DNA of 12,264 nucleotides from CAVXTT01 sp963764685. GTDB taxonomy: Bacteria > Bacteroidota > Ignavibacteria > Ignavibacteriales > Ignavibacteriaceae. Both the position numbers and the translations under genes were made by a program. The stretch's first letter is position 1. Each line of letters begins with the position of its first letter. Below are positions 1-7,316 of this stretch, one piece after another. The stretch is from the NCBI GenBank assembly GCA_963764685.1, contig CAVXTT010000015.1, positions 1 through 12,264 of the forward strand, in the 5' to 3' direction. The notes beneath the pieces were generated by a model. That model was not told where the DNA came from, did not search any database, and saw nothing but the letters and a program-made list of their open reading frames with translations.

Positions 1-178
1 TCATTTTTCCACTTTTGTCATAAAGGTTCTTAATTATCAATTATAAACAATCTAATCTTTCGGACTTGTAATAAATAACAACTTAGGTTGCTTGTGAATA
101 GTATTACAATTAATTAGTCTGTTTAATGTACATTAACTTTAAGCGGGGGAATTGGATGGATTTAGGAGTGAGATTGAT

Positions 179-889
179 ATGAAAAGAATTTGGATTACGT
201 TACTTTTTACAATATTTGCAATTATATCAATATTTGCTGGGAATCCGGTTAACCTTACCGACAGCAGCAAACAATTAAAAGATAGCAGGCAATCCGATAC
301 AAAGGAAAAGAAGCCGCAACAGGTCATTATTTCACATCTGAGATCCGAAATACTTGAAAATGATATTCTTCTTAAGTGGGAGACCTCCGGCGGTGATTCT
401 CTTAAATCTTTCAAAATTGAAAGAATATTTGATAAGGAGCTGGTCGAAGCAGGTGAAATAAAACCCGGCGAGCTGGAAATATATGATGGAGAATACGATT
501 TTAACGATCCCATTAGTGTAAAAGAACGTGCGGCCGGGGAAATTGTTTACAGGATTAGCGCTGTGGATTCCTCAGGTGAGATAATTGTCTGGAAACAGAT
601 AGTAGTACAGATAGTAGACGAATTTACCGGTTACTCGCTTAATCAGAATTACCCCAATCCTTTTAATCCGGTAACTACGATAGAATACAGTATTCCTGAA
701 CAGAAACACATTACAATAAAAGTTTATAATATTCTTGGAAACCATATTGCTACTCTCGTAGATGAAACAAAACCTGCGGGCAGTTATAAATCTGAGTTTA
801 ATGGTACGGGTCTGACTTCCGGGGTGTATATGTATACATTACAGGCGGGTGAATATTCGGAAACTAAAAGGATGATCCTGATGAAGTAA
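179..889 (+). CDS. Secreted FN3-like protein with T9SS type A sorting domain
   Basis: A predicted 236-residue exported protein of unknown specific function. Residues 1-21 form a signal peptide (KR, then a hydrophobic run ending near FAG). Residues about 51-144 look like one fibronectin type III-like domain, with LLKWETSGG, FKIERI, YDFNDP and YRISAVDSSGE at the usual strand positions. Residues about 152-236 match the Por secretion tail: NQNYPNPFNP at 155-164, then VYNILG, the G-rich GTGLTSGVY, and a terminal basic KRMILMK. In known systems this tail directs export across the outer membrane by the type IX secretion system and is removed or used for surface anchoring. An in-frame ATG at 152 exists, but the ATG at 179 is chosen because it starts the signal peptide and has AGGAG (164-168) ten bases upstream. 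It is short for a T9SS cargo and has no catalytic domain, so it may be an adhesin or structural protein. T9SS assignment is firm; function is unknown. Confidence 0.85.
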   Translation: MKRIWITLLFTIFAIISIFAGNPVNLTDSSKQLKDSRQSDTKEKKPQQVIISHLRSEILENDILLKWETSGGDSLKSFKIERIFDKELVEAGEIKPGELEIYDGEYDFNDPISVKERAAGEIVYRISAVDSSGEIIVWKQIVVQIVDEFTGYSLNQNYPNPFNPVTTIEYSIPEQKHITIKVYNILGNHIATLVDETKPAGSYKSEFNGTGLTSGVYMYTLQAGEYSETKRMILMK

Positions 890-906
890 AAAAAGACGGA
901 CTTACC

Positions 907-941
907 ACATAGAAAACATAGCAGGGACATAGGGCACATAT
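907..941. repeat. Short irregular ACATAG repeat cluster
   Basis: Just downstream of the T9SS-cargo gene, ACATAG occurs at 907-912, 916-921 and 927-932, followed by ACATAT at 936-941. Spacings are 9, 11 and 9 bases. It sits in the 154-base gap before fabF. It is direct, not inverted, so it does not form a hairpin. Similar degenerate cacatag-type strings occur between genes in some Bacteroidota genomes; that comparison is from memory and untested here. No function can be assigned. Confidence 0.45.
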
Positions 942-1043
942 GGAGATTGGGCTGCGGGCTAAGGCATTATATTCCTTTCATTCTAATAATATTCTTATCT
1001 TTAGGGTTTAAAGCTCAAAATCTTAAACAAATCAGGAAAATGT

Positions 1044-2303
1044 ATGACTTCCGGTCCGAGGAGAGTGGTAGTTACTGGTCTTGGAGCAGTTACGCCTATT
1101 GGTTTGAATATAAATGAGTTCTGGAATTCCGTATTAAATTGTGTCAGCGGCTGCGATGAAATTAAGAGTTTCGATACTGCTAGATTAGATACAAAATTTG
1201 CCTGCGAAATAAAAGGATTTGATGTCGTGCAGTATATCGATAAGAAATCCGCCCGCAGGTTGGACAAATATGCTCATTATGCTTTGGCTTCCGCAATACA
1301 GGCTGTTCAGGACAGCGGGATAAAAACGGCAGAACTTTCCGACTCGGAGAGAAGCCGGATGGGAGTTGTTTACGGCAGTGGAATAGGCGGCATAGAAACT
1401 TTCTATCAGCAGTCTGTTATAAACTATAAAGACGGCCCCTCAAGAGTATCCCCTTTCTTTATTCCAATGCTAATACCTGATATAGCTGCTGGACAAATTT
1501 CCATTCATTTCGGATTAAGAGGTCCAAACTTCTGTATAGTATCCGCTTGTGCCACTGCCAACAATAATATAATAGATGCCTGGCTGCTAATCAGGAACGG
1601 ACTAGCTGATGTAATTGTCTCAGGGGGAAGTGAAGCTCCCATTAACGAGATAGCCCTTGCAGGGTTTAATGCATCACGGGCACTATCCACAAGAAATGAT
1701 TCTCCAGGTAATGCAAGCAGGCCGTTTGATCTTACCAGAGATGGTTTCGTAATGGGAGAAGGCGGCGGTACTCTTATCCTTGAAGATTTAGAACACGCAA
1801 TGAATAGAGGGGCAAAGGTTTATGCTGAACTGGTGGGTGTGGGTCTTTCTGCAGACGCTCACCATATTACAGCTCCTCATCCTGAAGGCAGCGGTGCAAT
1901 TCTGGCTATGGAAATGGCAATGGCAACTTCGGGCATTCAGAAGAATGAGGTAGATTACATTAATATGCACGGAACTTCAACGCCTCTTGGAGATATTGCA
2001 GAAACGAAAGCAGTTAAAAAGGTATTTAAAGAGCACGCTTATAAGATGAATGTGTCATCCACCAAAAGTATGACCGGTCACCTTCTCGGTGCTGCCGGTG
2101 CAGTTGAAGCAATTGCATGTATACTTGCAATAGATAATGGAAAGATTCCTCCTACTATAAATTTTGAGACGCCTGATCCTGAATGCGATCTTAATTATAC
2201 ATTTAATAAGCCTGAAACCCGGGAAATAAATGTTGCGTTAAGCAATGCATTTGGTTTCGGGGGACACAACACCAGTGTTATGTTTAAGAAGTATACAGGG
2301 TGA
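1044..2303 (+). CDS. fabF: Beta-ketoacyl-ACP synthase II
   Basis: A 419-residue condensing enzyme, the normal length for FabF. It joins malonyl-ACP to a growing acyl-ACP in cytoplasmic type II fatty acid synthesis. The Cys-His-His triad is complete: nucleophile Cys169 in VSACATANN, His309 in NMHGTSTPLGD and His346 in KSMTGHLLGAAGA, with Lys341 just before it. The C-terminal glycine-rich loop NAFGFGGHN (401-409) and the RPFDLTRDGFVMGEG segment (226-240) are typical. The residues after the cysteine read ATANNNIID rather than the more usual ATG-N-IGD; the triad is unaffected, so this is probably lineage variation. The ATG at 1044 has AGGA at 1034-1037, six bases upstream. No acpP, rnc or other fab gene is adjacent, so this is a fabF outside the usual cluster, and a second, specialised copy cannot be excluded. 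It could also act as a KAS-like enzyme in secondary lipid synthesis, but sequence similarity to housekeeping FabF is strong throughout. Confidence 0.95.
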   Translation: MTSGPRRVVVTGLGAVTPIGLNINEFWNSVLNCVSGCDEIKSFDTARLDTKFACEIKGFDVVQYIDKKSARRLDKYAHYALASAIQAVQDSGIKTAELSDSERSRMGVVYGSGIGGIETFYQQSVINYKDGPSRVSPFFIPMLIPDIAAGQISIHFGLRGPNFCIVSACATANNNIIDAWLLIRNGLADVIVSGGSEAPINEIALAGFNASRALSTRNDSPGNASRPFDLTRDGFVMGEGGGTLILEDLEHAMNRGAKVYAELVGVGLSADAHHITAPHPEGSGAILAMEMAMATSGIQKNEVDYINMHGTSTPLGDIAETKAVKKVFKEHAYKMNVSSTKSMTGHLLGAAGAVEAIACILAIDNGKIPPTINFETPDPECDLNYTFNKPETREINVALSNAFGFGGHNTSVMFKKYTG

Positions 2304-2384
2304 TTGTGTCTAAGATCAGCAAAATATAGAAGCACAGTTATTATTTACCTCATTATCTTTTTAATAAAGAAAGAGAATGAGGAA

Positions 2385-2930
2385 ATGAGGTTAAATTCTT
2401 TTTTATTGTGCACACTATTGTTGATAATGAATTCCGGTTCCTTTTGCCAGTTCAGGTTGTCCGTTCAGCCGGGACTTCAGGTACCCTTGGGGGATTTCTC
2501 CAACACTGCTTCTGTTGGTATAGGTGGAAATGCAACCGTAGAATATTTAAACTCTCAAAAGAAGGGAGTTGACTGGTCGGTAACCGGGACAACCGGATAT
2601 ACTTATTTCACCGCCAACAAAAATCTTCCCGAAGGGGAAGTTTACTCCTACTCGGATATTCCGCTGCTTGCCGGTCTCCGCTACTACCTTGGTAAAGAAG
2701 ATTTCAGAGCATACATCGGTGCTGAGCTTGGTTTTCACCTGATGACGATCAAACATAATGATGAGAGCGTAGGGAAAAGTTATTTTGGATTTGCCCCGCT
2801 GGTAGGTTTTAAATCCTACCTTGCCCGCAACCTTGATATTGATATAATTGTGAGGCTGAATTCTATATCCTCTGAAGGATCCTCCTTAAGCTATACGGGT
2901 TTCAATTTCGGGGTTCAGTTTGCCTTGTAA
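2385..2930 (+). CDS. Small outer-membrane beta-barrel protein
   Basis: A 181-residue predicted outer-membrane protein. Residues 1-22 are a signal peptide (MRLNSFLLCT, a hydrophobic core, then SFCQ). The rest alternates hydrophobic and polar residues in amphipathic strands separated by short turns, for example DIPLLAGLRYYLG, RAYIGAELGFHLM, FGFAPLVGFKSYL, DIDIIVRLNSI and the closing FNFGVQFAL. This matches the porin-like outer membrane protein beta-barrel families common in Bacteroidota. Eight strands would fit the size. The open frame extends upstream to 2304, abutting the fabF stop, but that extension is not signal-like. The ATG at 2385 is chosen because the signal peptide starts there and an AAAGAAAGAG stretch lies upstream. 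It follows fabF by 81 bases and may or may not share its transcript. Substrate or role is unknown. It ends only 9 bases from the end of the convergent LolA-like gene. Confidence 0.75.
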   Translation: MRLNSFLLCTLLLIMNSGSFCQFRLSVQPGLQVPLGDFSNTASVGIGGNATVEYLNSQKKGVDWSVTGTTGYTYFTANKNLPEGEVYSYSDIPLLAGLRYYLGKEDFRAYIGAELGFHLMTIKHNDESVGKSYFGFAPLVGFKSYLARNLDIDIIVRLNSISSEGSSLSYTGFNFGVQFAL

Positions 2931-2939
2931 ATAAAGCTG

Positions 2940-3629
2940 TTATTTTTTTGCATCCTTAAAAAGTTTATCTGAAATCCCTTTATTGATTTTGTAGTCAGAA
3001 TAGGTAACGAATACCTTTCCGGTTGTGACCCTGCTTTCCTTTTCCTTTTTCGGTGCGGTATTCAACTCACCTGACATTCCTTTAGGGAGGTCCATCTTAT
3101 CCAGGTTAAATGAAAATGTCATTGCTGAAGGAAGCGGGTATTCTGTAGTTCGGGGATATATAAGATCTATGATAAATGTTCCCTGGGTTTTGGTTGTAGA
3201 TTCAACCCTAAGGATTCTGTAATTATGCAGATCTATCCGGAGAGTAGAGAGAACTATATCTCCCTTATCCTCTAAAGGTATTACTTTTATAACTGCTATC
3301 TTTACTCCCCCGTCAAGCGTATCTTTTTCATAGTAGGAAGTGTACTTCCCGCGAAGAAGAGCCGAAGGGGAGAAGTTCATTCCCCCTCTTGGAAGCATTG
3401 CAAATTCTTTAGAATCGAGCTGCATTTTATCCGGCTGCTTGAAATATAAGGTGGCATTCATATCAGGTACTTTCATAAATTCGACATCTACCTTAATATT
3501 TACATTTACCTGGTAATCCTCCACCCTGTCAAAATTCTCCCTTACCTTGTGCAGTATGGTCTCGGCATCTTCTCTCTGCGGGTATGCTGAGCAGAGCAAT
3601 ATTATTATCAATATGAAAAGCTTATTCAT
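2940..3629 (-). CDS. LolA-like periplasmic outer-membrane lipoprotein-sorting protein
   Basis: A 229-residue exported protein. Residues 1-18 form a signal peptide (MNKLF, an isoleucine/leucine run, then CSAYPQ). The cysteine at 13 lacks a proper lipobox, having Leu rather than Gly, Ala or Ser before it, so signal peptidase I cleavage is more likely than lipidation. The mature part fits the LolA/LolB/RseB-like half-barrel fold: an opening helix ending in ILHKVRENFDRVEDYQ, then long strands such as VNVNIKVDVEF, ATLYFKQPDKMQLDS and RIDLHNYRILRVESTT. Such proteins bind lipid or lipoprotein acyl chains in the periplasm. It is the last gene of the ABC operon; its ATG lies 8 bases after the permease stop, with AGGAG (3639-3635 on the minus strand) overlapping that stop, which implies coupled translation. 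It is divergent from housekeeping LolA, and a dedicated partner of the adjacent ABC transporter is an inference. Confidence 0.65.
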   Translation of the reverse strand: MNKLFILIIILLCSAYPQREDAETILHKVRENFDRVEDYQVNVNIKVDVEFMKVPDMNATLYFKQPDKMQLDSKEFAMLPRGGMNFSPSALLRGKYTSYYEKDTLDGGVKIAVIKVIPLEDKGDIVLSTLRIDLHNYRILRVESTTKTQGTFIIDLIYPRTTEYPLPSAMTFSFNLDKMDLPKGMSGELNTAPKKEKESRVTTGKVFVTYSDYKINKGISDKLFKDAKK

Positions 3630-3637
3630 TAGTGCTC

Positions 3638-4477
3638 CTATGATAAGATATCTTTTCTATAAAATAGTATGAGTGTAATGCAATAAAAGAATACAATATG
3701 GCCCCCAAGAACGGCAATTGATTTAAGAAGGTCGTAAGTATCTATTGGATCGCTGAAAAATGTCGGCCAAATATTTAAGTAATTCGTAAACAGGTATGGC
3801 TTAATTGCCTGGAAAATATCTATTTCAATTGCCGAGATGATAATAAAGACAATGATTATCGCCATTGTTGAAACAATCGGACCTATAGCATTCTCAACCA
3901 GGGATGAGAGAAAAAATGCAAGTGAAGCGACAACCGACATGCTTAATGTTGCACTGCAGTATGCCAGCAGGAAACGCCAGAGGACATCATCACGGGCGAA
4001 GATTATCAGGCTGGTGCTTTTTATTACAAGAAGCTCGCCTGGGCCGAATAATATAAGACCCAGACCAATACTGATAAGGGCGAGCCAGACAACCAGCAGG
4101 AATGTATAAATAATACCGGCTATGAATTTGGATGTTAGGAGTTTAAATCTTGATACCGGTCTGGTTAAAATTACCCTGTAGGTCCCGGCTGTAGCTTCTC
4201 CCGCTAATAAATCTCCCGCAACAAGTGTTATGAGAAAGGGAATATGGATTACCAGCATTCCCAGTACAATGTAAGAAATGAGATAACCGTTTAACAGATT
4301 GCCGACAAAAATAAATGACTGCTGAAGGTTCCTTGTCATAAAGTCAAGTGAGCGCTCCCCCTCTATCATCATCGCTATCTGAATAACGGGGACTAAAACA
4401 GCAATGGCAATAAAACCAATGTAGGTTCTCCACTTCTTAAAGATTTTATACAGCTCAATACCGATAATTGTTATCAT
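3638..4477 (-). CDS. ABC-2 type transporter permease
   Basis: A 279-residue inner-membrane protein, the usual length for single-domain ABC-2 permeases. About six membrane segments are visible, near residues 18-38, 62-88, 116-146, 170-192, 197-218 and 255-273. Between segments two and three is the conserved cytoplasmic stretch GDLLAGEATAGTYRVILTRP (88-107), characteristic of ABC-2 permeases in the NatB/BcrB-like group. A roughly 40-residue loop lies between the last two segments (216-254). Its start overlaps the stop of the ATPase gene in TGATG, so the two subunits are almost certainly translationally coupled and form one transporter, probably as a dimer with two copies of the ATPase. The substrate is unknown; relatives export antibiotics, lipids, polysaccharides or ions. 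The LolA-like gene immediately downstream suggests an envelope-related substrate. Confidence 0.88.
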   Translation of the reverse strand: MITIIGIELYKIFKKWRTYIGFIAIAVLVPVIQIAMMIEGERSLDFMTRNLQQSFIFVGNLLNGYLISYIVLGMLVIHIPFLITLVAGDLLAGEATAGTYRVILTRPVSRFKLLTSKFIAGIIYTFLLVVWLALISIGLGLILFGPGELLVIKSTSLIIFARDDVLWRFLLAYCSATLSMSVVASLAFFLSSLVENAIGPIVSTMAIIIVFIIISAIEIDIFQAIKPYLFTNYLNIWPTFFSDPIDTYDLLKSIAVLGGHIVFFYCITLILFYRKDILS

Positions 4478-5394
4478 CAGCTTCCTTTCTCGGTCAGATT
4501 AAGGAAATATTCTTCAAGTGAACGGGTCGGAACAACGGCACTTACTTCAATATTATTTTCGATAAGATATCTGTTCAGGTGACTTATTTCTTCAGCTTTA
4601 AGAATGAATATAAGTTTGTTACCTGCATAAGACTGGAGGCTGCCTCCCCACCTGTTTTCATTCAGCACCTGCAGCGATCTTTCAGTATCATTTACTTCAA
4701 AAGTAACTTTAAGATCGTTAGCATTTAGCAGGTCGTTTACTGTTCCTTCCACTACCGTTGATCCTTTGTTTATTATTACCATCCTGTTAGCAACAAGTTC
4801 CACTTCATACAGGATATGAGACGAAAGGAAAATAGTTTTCTGTTTTTCCCTGCTTAACGTTAAAATGAGATCCCTGATTTCCTTCATACCCTGGGGGTCA
4901 AGACCTGTAGTGGGCTCATCCAGTATTATAAGCTCCGGATCGTGAAGAAGGGCCTGCGCTATTCCCAGCCGCTGTTTCATTCCGTGAGAAAATGTTTTAA
5001 CCTTGCTCTTATACCTTTTTTCAAGTCCCACCAGTTCAAGCATTTCCATTATTTTCTTCTCCGAGACCTGCATTCCTGATAATTTAGCCAAAATTTCAAG
5101 GTTTTTGTACGCAGGCAGGTATCCATAAAAATCAGGTTTTTCCACTATTGCACCCACCCGGGAAAGGACTTCCAGTCTGTGCTGCTTGATGTTTTTTCCA
5201 AATAATCTTATTTCTCCCTCCGTGGGATTAATAAGGGTAAGCAGCATTCTTATTGTTGTACTTTTGCCTGCACCATTGGGACCTAAGAATCCAAACACAT
5301 CCCCCTTATTAACATTAAGGCTCAGGCTGTTAACTGCTTTAAGATCTTTAAAGCGTTTGGTTAAGTTTTTTACCTCAATTATCTTTTCATCCAC
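4477..5394 (-). CDS. ABC transporter ATP-binding protein
   Basis: A 305-residue cytoplasmic ATPase of the ABC-2 exporter class. It has the full motif set: Walker A GPNGAGKS (38-45), signature FSHGMKQRL (135-143), Walker B LIILDEP with D-loop GLDP (155-166), and H-loop SSH (191-193). Around the Q-loop position the sequence reads VGAIVEKPDFYGYLPAYKNL, with Glu85 where many ABC proteins have Gln, as in BcrA/drug-export-type ATPases. Residues about 225-305 are the extra C-terminal domain usual in this group. The start is a GTG at 5394; the nearby ATG four bases further in is out of frame. The ribosome-binding site is weak. It is the first gene of the ATPase-permease-LolA-like operon, so the promoter should lie in the AT-rich region to its right. 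The function is export or envelope-lipid handling; the substrate cannot be told. Confidence 0.9.
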   Translation of the reverse strand: MDEKIIEVKNLTKRFKDLKAVNSLSLNVNKGDVFGFLGPNGAGKSTTIRMLLTLINPTEGEIRLFGKNIKQHRLEVLSRVGAIVEKPDFYGYLPAYKNLEILAKLSGMQVSEKKIMEMLELVGLEKRYKSKVKTFSHGMKQRLGIAQALLHDPELIILDEPTTGLDPQGMKEIRDLILTLSREKQKTIFLSSHILYEVELVANRMVIINKGSTVVEGTVNDLLNANDLKVTFEVNDTERSLQVLNENRWGGSLQSYAGNKLIFILKAEEISHLNRYLIENNIEVSAVVPTRSLEEYFLNLTEKGS

Positions 5395-5759
5395 AGTGCA
5401 AGATTCCGGTTAGTTTTTATTTCTGACTTTATATTTAGGTGAAATCTAAGTTTATATCCTGTAAAATTACACAAACGGTAAATTCCGGTCATAGAATTTA
5501 CTTAATAAACTTTTTAATTAAGACAAATTAATTCTGTGTGATATAGAAAATATTTTTCTCAGGCTAAGGTTGAATATTTTACAAATTATGATAATGTTTG
5601 TTTAAATTTTTCCCGGGTTAAAAAAAATAATTTTTTTTGTAATGCTTCCTTTTATTTTAAACTGATTTTGTTTAGCTTGAAAATTATTCACAAAAATTCT
5701 TACCTCTTGATCCTTAGAAAAATAATTAATTATCAACTTAAAACTTTGGGAGCAGCTTA
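5395..5759. promoter_or_regulatory. AT-rich divergent intergenic control region
   Basis: A 365-base gene-free stretch between the leftward ABC operon and rightward nrdJ. It should hold both promoters, but no clear -35/-10 or Bacteroidota TAnnTTTG box could be placed with confidence. It is far richer in A and T than the flanking genes. Three symmetric elements are visible: GTAAATTC-8-GAATTTAC at 5478-5501 with a related GTAAAATTAC just before it; AGAAAA-TAT-TTTTCT at 5545-5559; and eight A, TAA, eight T at 5620-5638. A ribosome-binding site GGGAG (5748-5752) precedes the nrdJ ATG by 7 bases. No B12-box-like sequence of a cobalamin riboswitch and no full NrdR box pair were seen. Confidence 0.5.
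5478..5501. repeat. Inverted repeat GTAAATTC-8-GAATTTAC, candidate operator
   Basis: Two perfect 8-base arms (5478-5485 and 5494-5501) are separated by 8 bases, centred about 95 bases upstream of the GTG start of the ABC ATPase gene. A shorter related palindrome, GTAAAATTAC, lies at 5461-5470, so three GTAAA/TTTAC half-sites fall within 41 bases. This spacing would suit a dimeric repressor or activator, or a 5' leader hairpin of the leftward transcript. AT-rich DNA gives such symmetry by chance fairly often, so the call is tentative. Confidence 0.35.
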
Positions 5760-6215
5760 ATGCAGATTAGACGATTGTTTACAAGACCGGATGTAGATCC
5801 CTTAGCATCTATTCAATTCGCGAAAAGAACTTCGGAGATCAGGAATCCGGACGGCTCAATTGTTTTCAGGATGGAAGATGTTCAGGTACCCGCTCAATGG
5901 TCTCAGGTTGCAACGGATATTATAGCCCAGAAATATTTCAGAAAGGCCGGAGTACCGAAGTTATTAAAGAAGGTAAAGGAAAAGGGAGTCCCTTCCTGGC
6001 TTCAGCCCTCCAAAGCTGACTCCGAGAAGCTCGAACAGCTTTCCGAAAAAGAAAGGTTCAGTTCTGAAAAGGATGCAAGACAGGTATTTCATCGACTTGC
6101 AGGATGCTGGACATACTGGGGATGGCAGGCCGGGTATTTTGATGCAGAGGAAGATGCACGTGCTTTTTATGATGAACTTATGTATATGCTTGGCAGCACA
6201 GATGGCTGCTCCTAA
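5760..6215 (+). CDS. NrdJ fragment 1, N-terminal part
   Basis: This 151-codon open frame carries the N-terminal region of NrdJ: the SEIRNPDGS, VPAQWSQVATDIIAQKYFRKAGVP, ARQVFHRLAGCWTYWG and FDAEEDARAFYDELMYML blocks seen in long B12-dependent reductases. Genuine sequence ends at about 6191; the last eight codons (GSTDGCS and stop) are out of frame. Dropping one base in the TTGG at 6190-6193 gives the expected continuation MLAAQMAAPNSPQWFNTG. Confidence 0.8.
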   Translation: MQIRRLFTRPDVDPLASIQFAKRTSEIRNPDGSIVFRMEDVQVPAQWSQVATDIIAQKYFRKAGVPKLLKKVKEKGVPSWLQPSKADSEKLEQLSEKERFSSEKDARQVFHRLAGCWTYWGWQAGYFDAEEDARAFYDELMYMLGSTDGCS

Positions 6216-6822
6216 TAGTCCCCAATGGTTTAATACAGGTCTCAATTGGGCATATGGTATAACCGGACCCTCGCAGGGACATTATTATGTGGATCACAAA
6301 ACAGGAGAACTGACTGCATCAACAGATGCTTATACCCACCCGCAGCCGCACGCCTGCTTTATTCAGTCAGTAAAAGACGATCTTGTAAATGAAGGCGGTA
6401 TAATGGACCTGTGGGTACGTGAAGCAAGGTTATTTAAATATGGTTCCGGAACCGGTTCAAATTTCTCCGATATCAGAGGCAATAATGAACCTTTAAGCGG
6501 AGGCGGAAAATCATCCGGATTAATGTCATTCCTCAAAATAGGAGACCGCTCTGCAGGTGCAATTAAATCCGGCGGTACTACAAGAAGAGCTGCTAAAATG
6601 GTTACGCTCGATCTTGATCATCCTGATATTGAAGAGTATATAAACTGGAAGGTTCTTGAAGAGCAGAAAGTTGCTGCCCTTGTTGCCGGTTCTAAGTTAT
6701 GCAACTATCACCTGAATAGTATTATGAAAGCCTGTTACGATGAACATCCGGAAAATGACAGGTTTAATAAACATTCAAATAAGAAATTAAAAGTTGCAGT
6801 TATCGAAGCCCGGAAAGCGTAG
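6193..6822 (+). CDS. NrdJ fragment 2, catalytic core start with N-terminal redox cysteine
   Basis: The frame carries AAQMAAPNSPQWFNTGLNWAYG, the HPQPHACFIQSVKDD block with the first redox cysteine, the phosphate/substrate-side block FKYGSGTGSNFSDIRG, and the GGGKSSGLMSFLKIGD and SGGTTRRAAKMV motifs. It is open leftward to 6073, but sequence before about 6193 in this frame is a shadow of fragment 1; the first plausible in-frame ATG here is at 6202. It ends at an in-frame TAG (6820-6822), after which homologous sequence (IPNNYIERVIQLAKLGF) continues in the same frame to about 7105. Confidence 0.75.
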   Translation, partial: AAQMAAPNSPQWFNTGLNWAYGITGPSQGHYYVDHKTGELTASTDAYTHPQPHACFIQSVKDDLVNEGGIMDLWVREARLFKYGSGTGSNFSDIRGNNEPLSGGGKSSGLMSFLKIGDRSAGAIKSGGTTRRAAKMVTLDLDHPDIEEYINWKVLEEQKVAALVAGSKLCNYHLNSIMKACYDEHPENDRFNKHSNKKLKVAVIEARKA

Positions 6823-7316
6823 ATCCCGAATAATTATATTGAAAGAGTTATACAGCTTGCAAAGCTTGGTTTCAGATCTATAGAATTCCCTATTTATGAT
6901 GTTGACTGGAATTCAGATTCTTATGCTACAGTATCAGGTCAGAACTCAAATAACTCAATTCGTGTTACCAATCAGTTTATGAATGCCGTTCTCAATGACG
7001 GCGACTGGAATCTTTACTGGAGAACTGAAAAACAAAAGGCAAAAAAGGATGGAAGAGAACCTAAACCCTGCAAGACACTAAAAGCCGCAGGGCTCTGGGA
7101 ACGAAATTTCCTATGCGGCCTGGTCTTGCGCTGATCCCGGTATACAATATCATACGACAATAAATGAGTGGCATACCTGTCCTGAAGACGGCGAAATAAA
7201 AGCCTCTAATCCCTGCAGCGAGTATATGTTCCTTGATGATACTGCATGCAACCTTGCATCACTGAACCTTGTCAAATTTTATAACCAGGAAACACAGGAG
7301 TTCAGATATTGAAGAC
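6823..7316 (+). pseudogene. NrdJ fragment 3, region with the thiyl-radical cysteine, no start of its own
   Basis: This stretch between larger open frames is still nrdJ. Bases 6823-7105 continue fragment 2's frame (SIEFPIYDVDWNS, VSGQNSNNSIRVTNQF, LNDGDWNLYWRTE, LKAAGLWER). One base is then in excess in the AAA at 7104-7106, and 7107-7303 encodes ISYAAWSCADPGIQYHTTIN, the NPCSEYMFLDDTACNLASLN active-site block and LVKFYNQETQEF. A further extra base near 7301-7304 gives DIED (7305-7316). Without rejoining, this segment would be missed as coding, yet it holds the radical cysteine and its partner. Confidence 0.75.

Noticed and set aside
134..141. TAACTTTA resembling a Bacteroidota -7 promoter element before the T9SS-cargo gene
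   Set aside because: No matching -33 element at the proper distance; a single degenerate 8-mer in AT-rich DNA is not evidence.
139..513. Minus-strand open frame of 124 codons
   Set aside because: Antisense shadow of the T9SS-cargo gene, serine-rich and low complexity, with no family resemblance.
940..1011. A 23-codon open frame in the gap before fabF
   Set aside because: No ribosome-binding site, no recognisable content, and it fits chance expectation.
1547..1577. Unusual ATANNNIID residues after the FabF active-site cysteine
   Set aside because: Cys169, His309, His346 and Lys341 are all present; related FabF proteins vary here, so this is probably lineage variation rather than loss of function.
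2304..2384. 27-codon N-terminal extension of the outer-membrane protein starting right at the fabF stop
   Set aside because: The extension is not signal-like, and the real signal peptide begins at the ATG at 2385.
2929..2949. AAATAA-AGCTG-TTATTT hairpin with T run between convergent genes, possible terminator
   Set aside because: Six A-T pairs only and four extra T bases; too weak to call, and it overlaps coding ends.
5530..5550. TGTGTGATATAG considered as an NrdR box upstream of nrdJ
   Set aside because: It lacks the palindromic second half and no second box lies at the usual spacing.
6823..7316. Gap inside nrdJ considered as an inserted element, intron or intein
   Set aside because: The whole stretch encodes expected NrdJ sequence once two extra bases are removed; nothing foreign is inserted.
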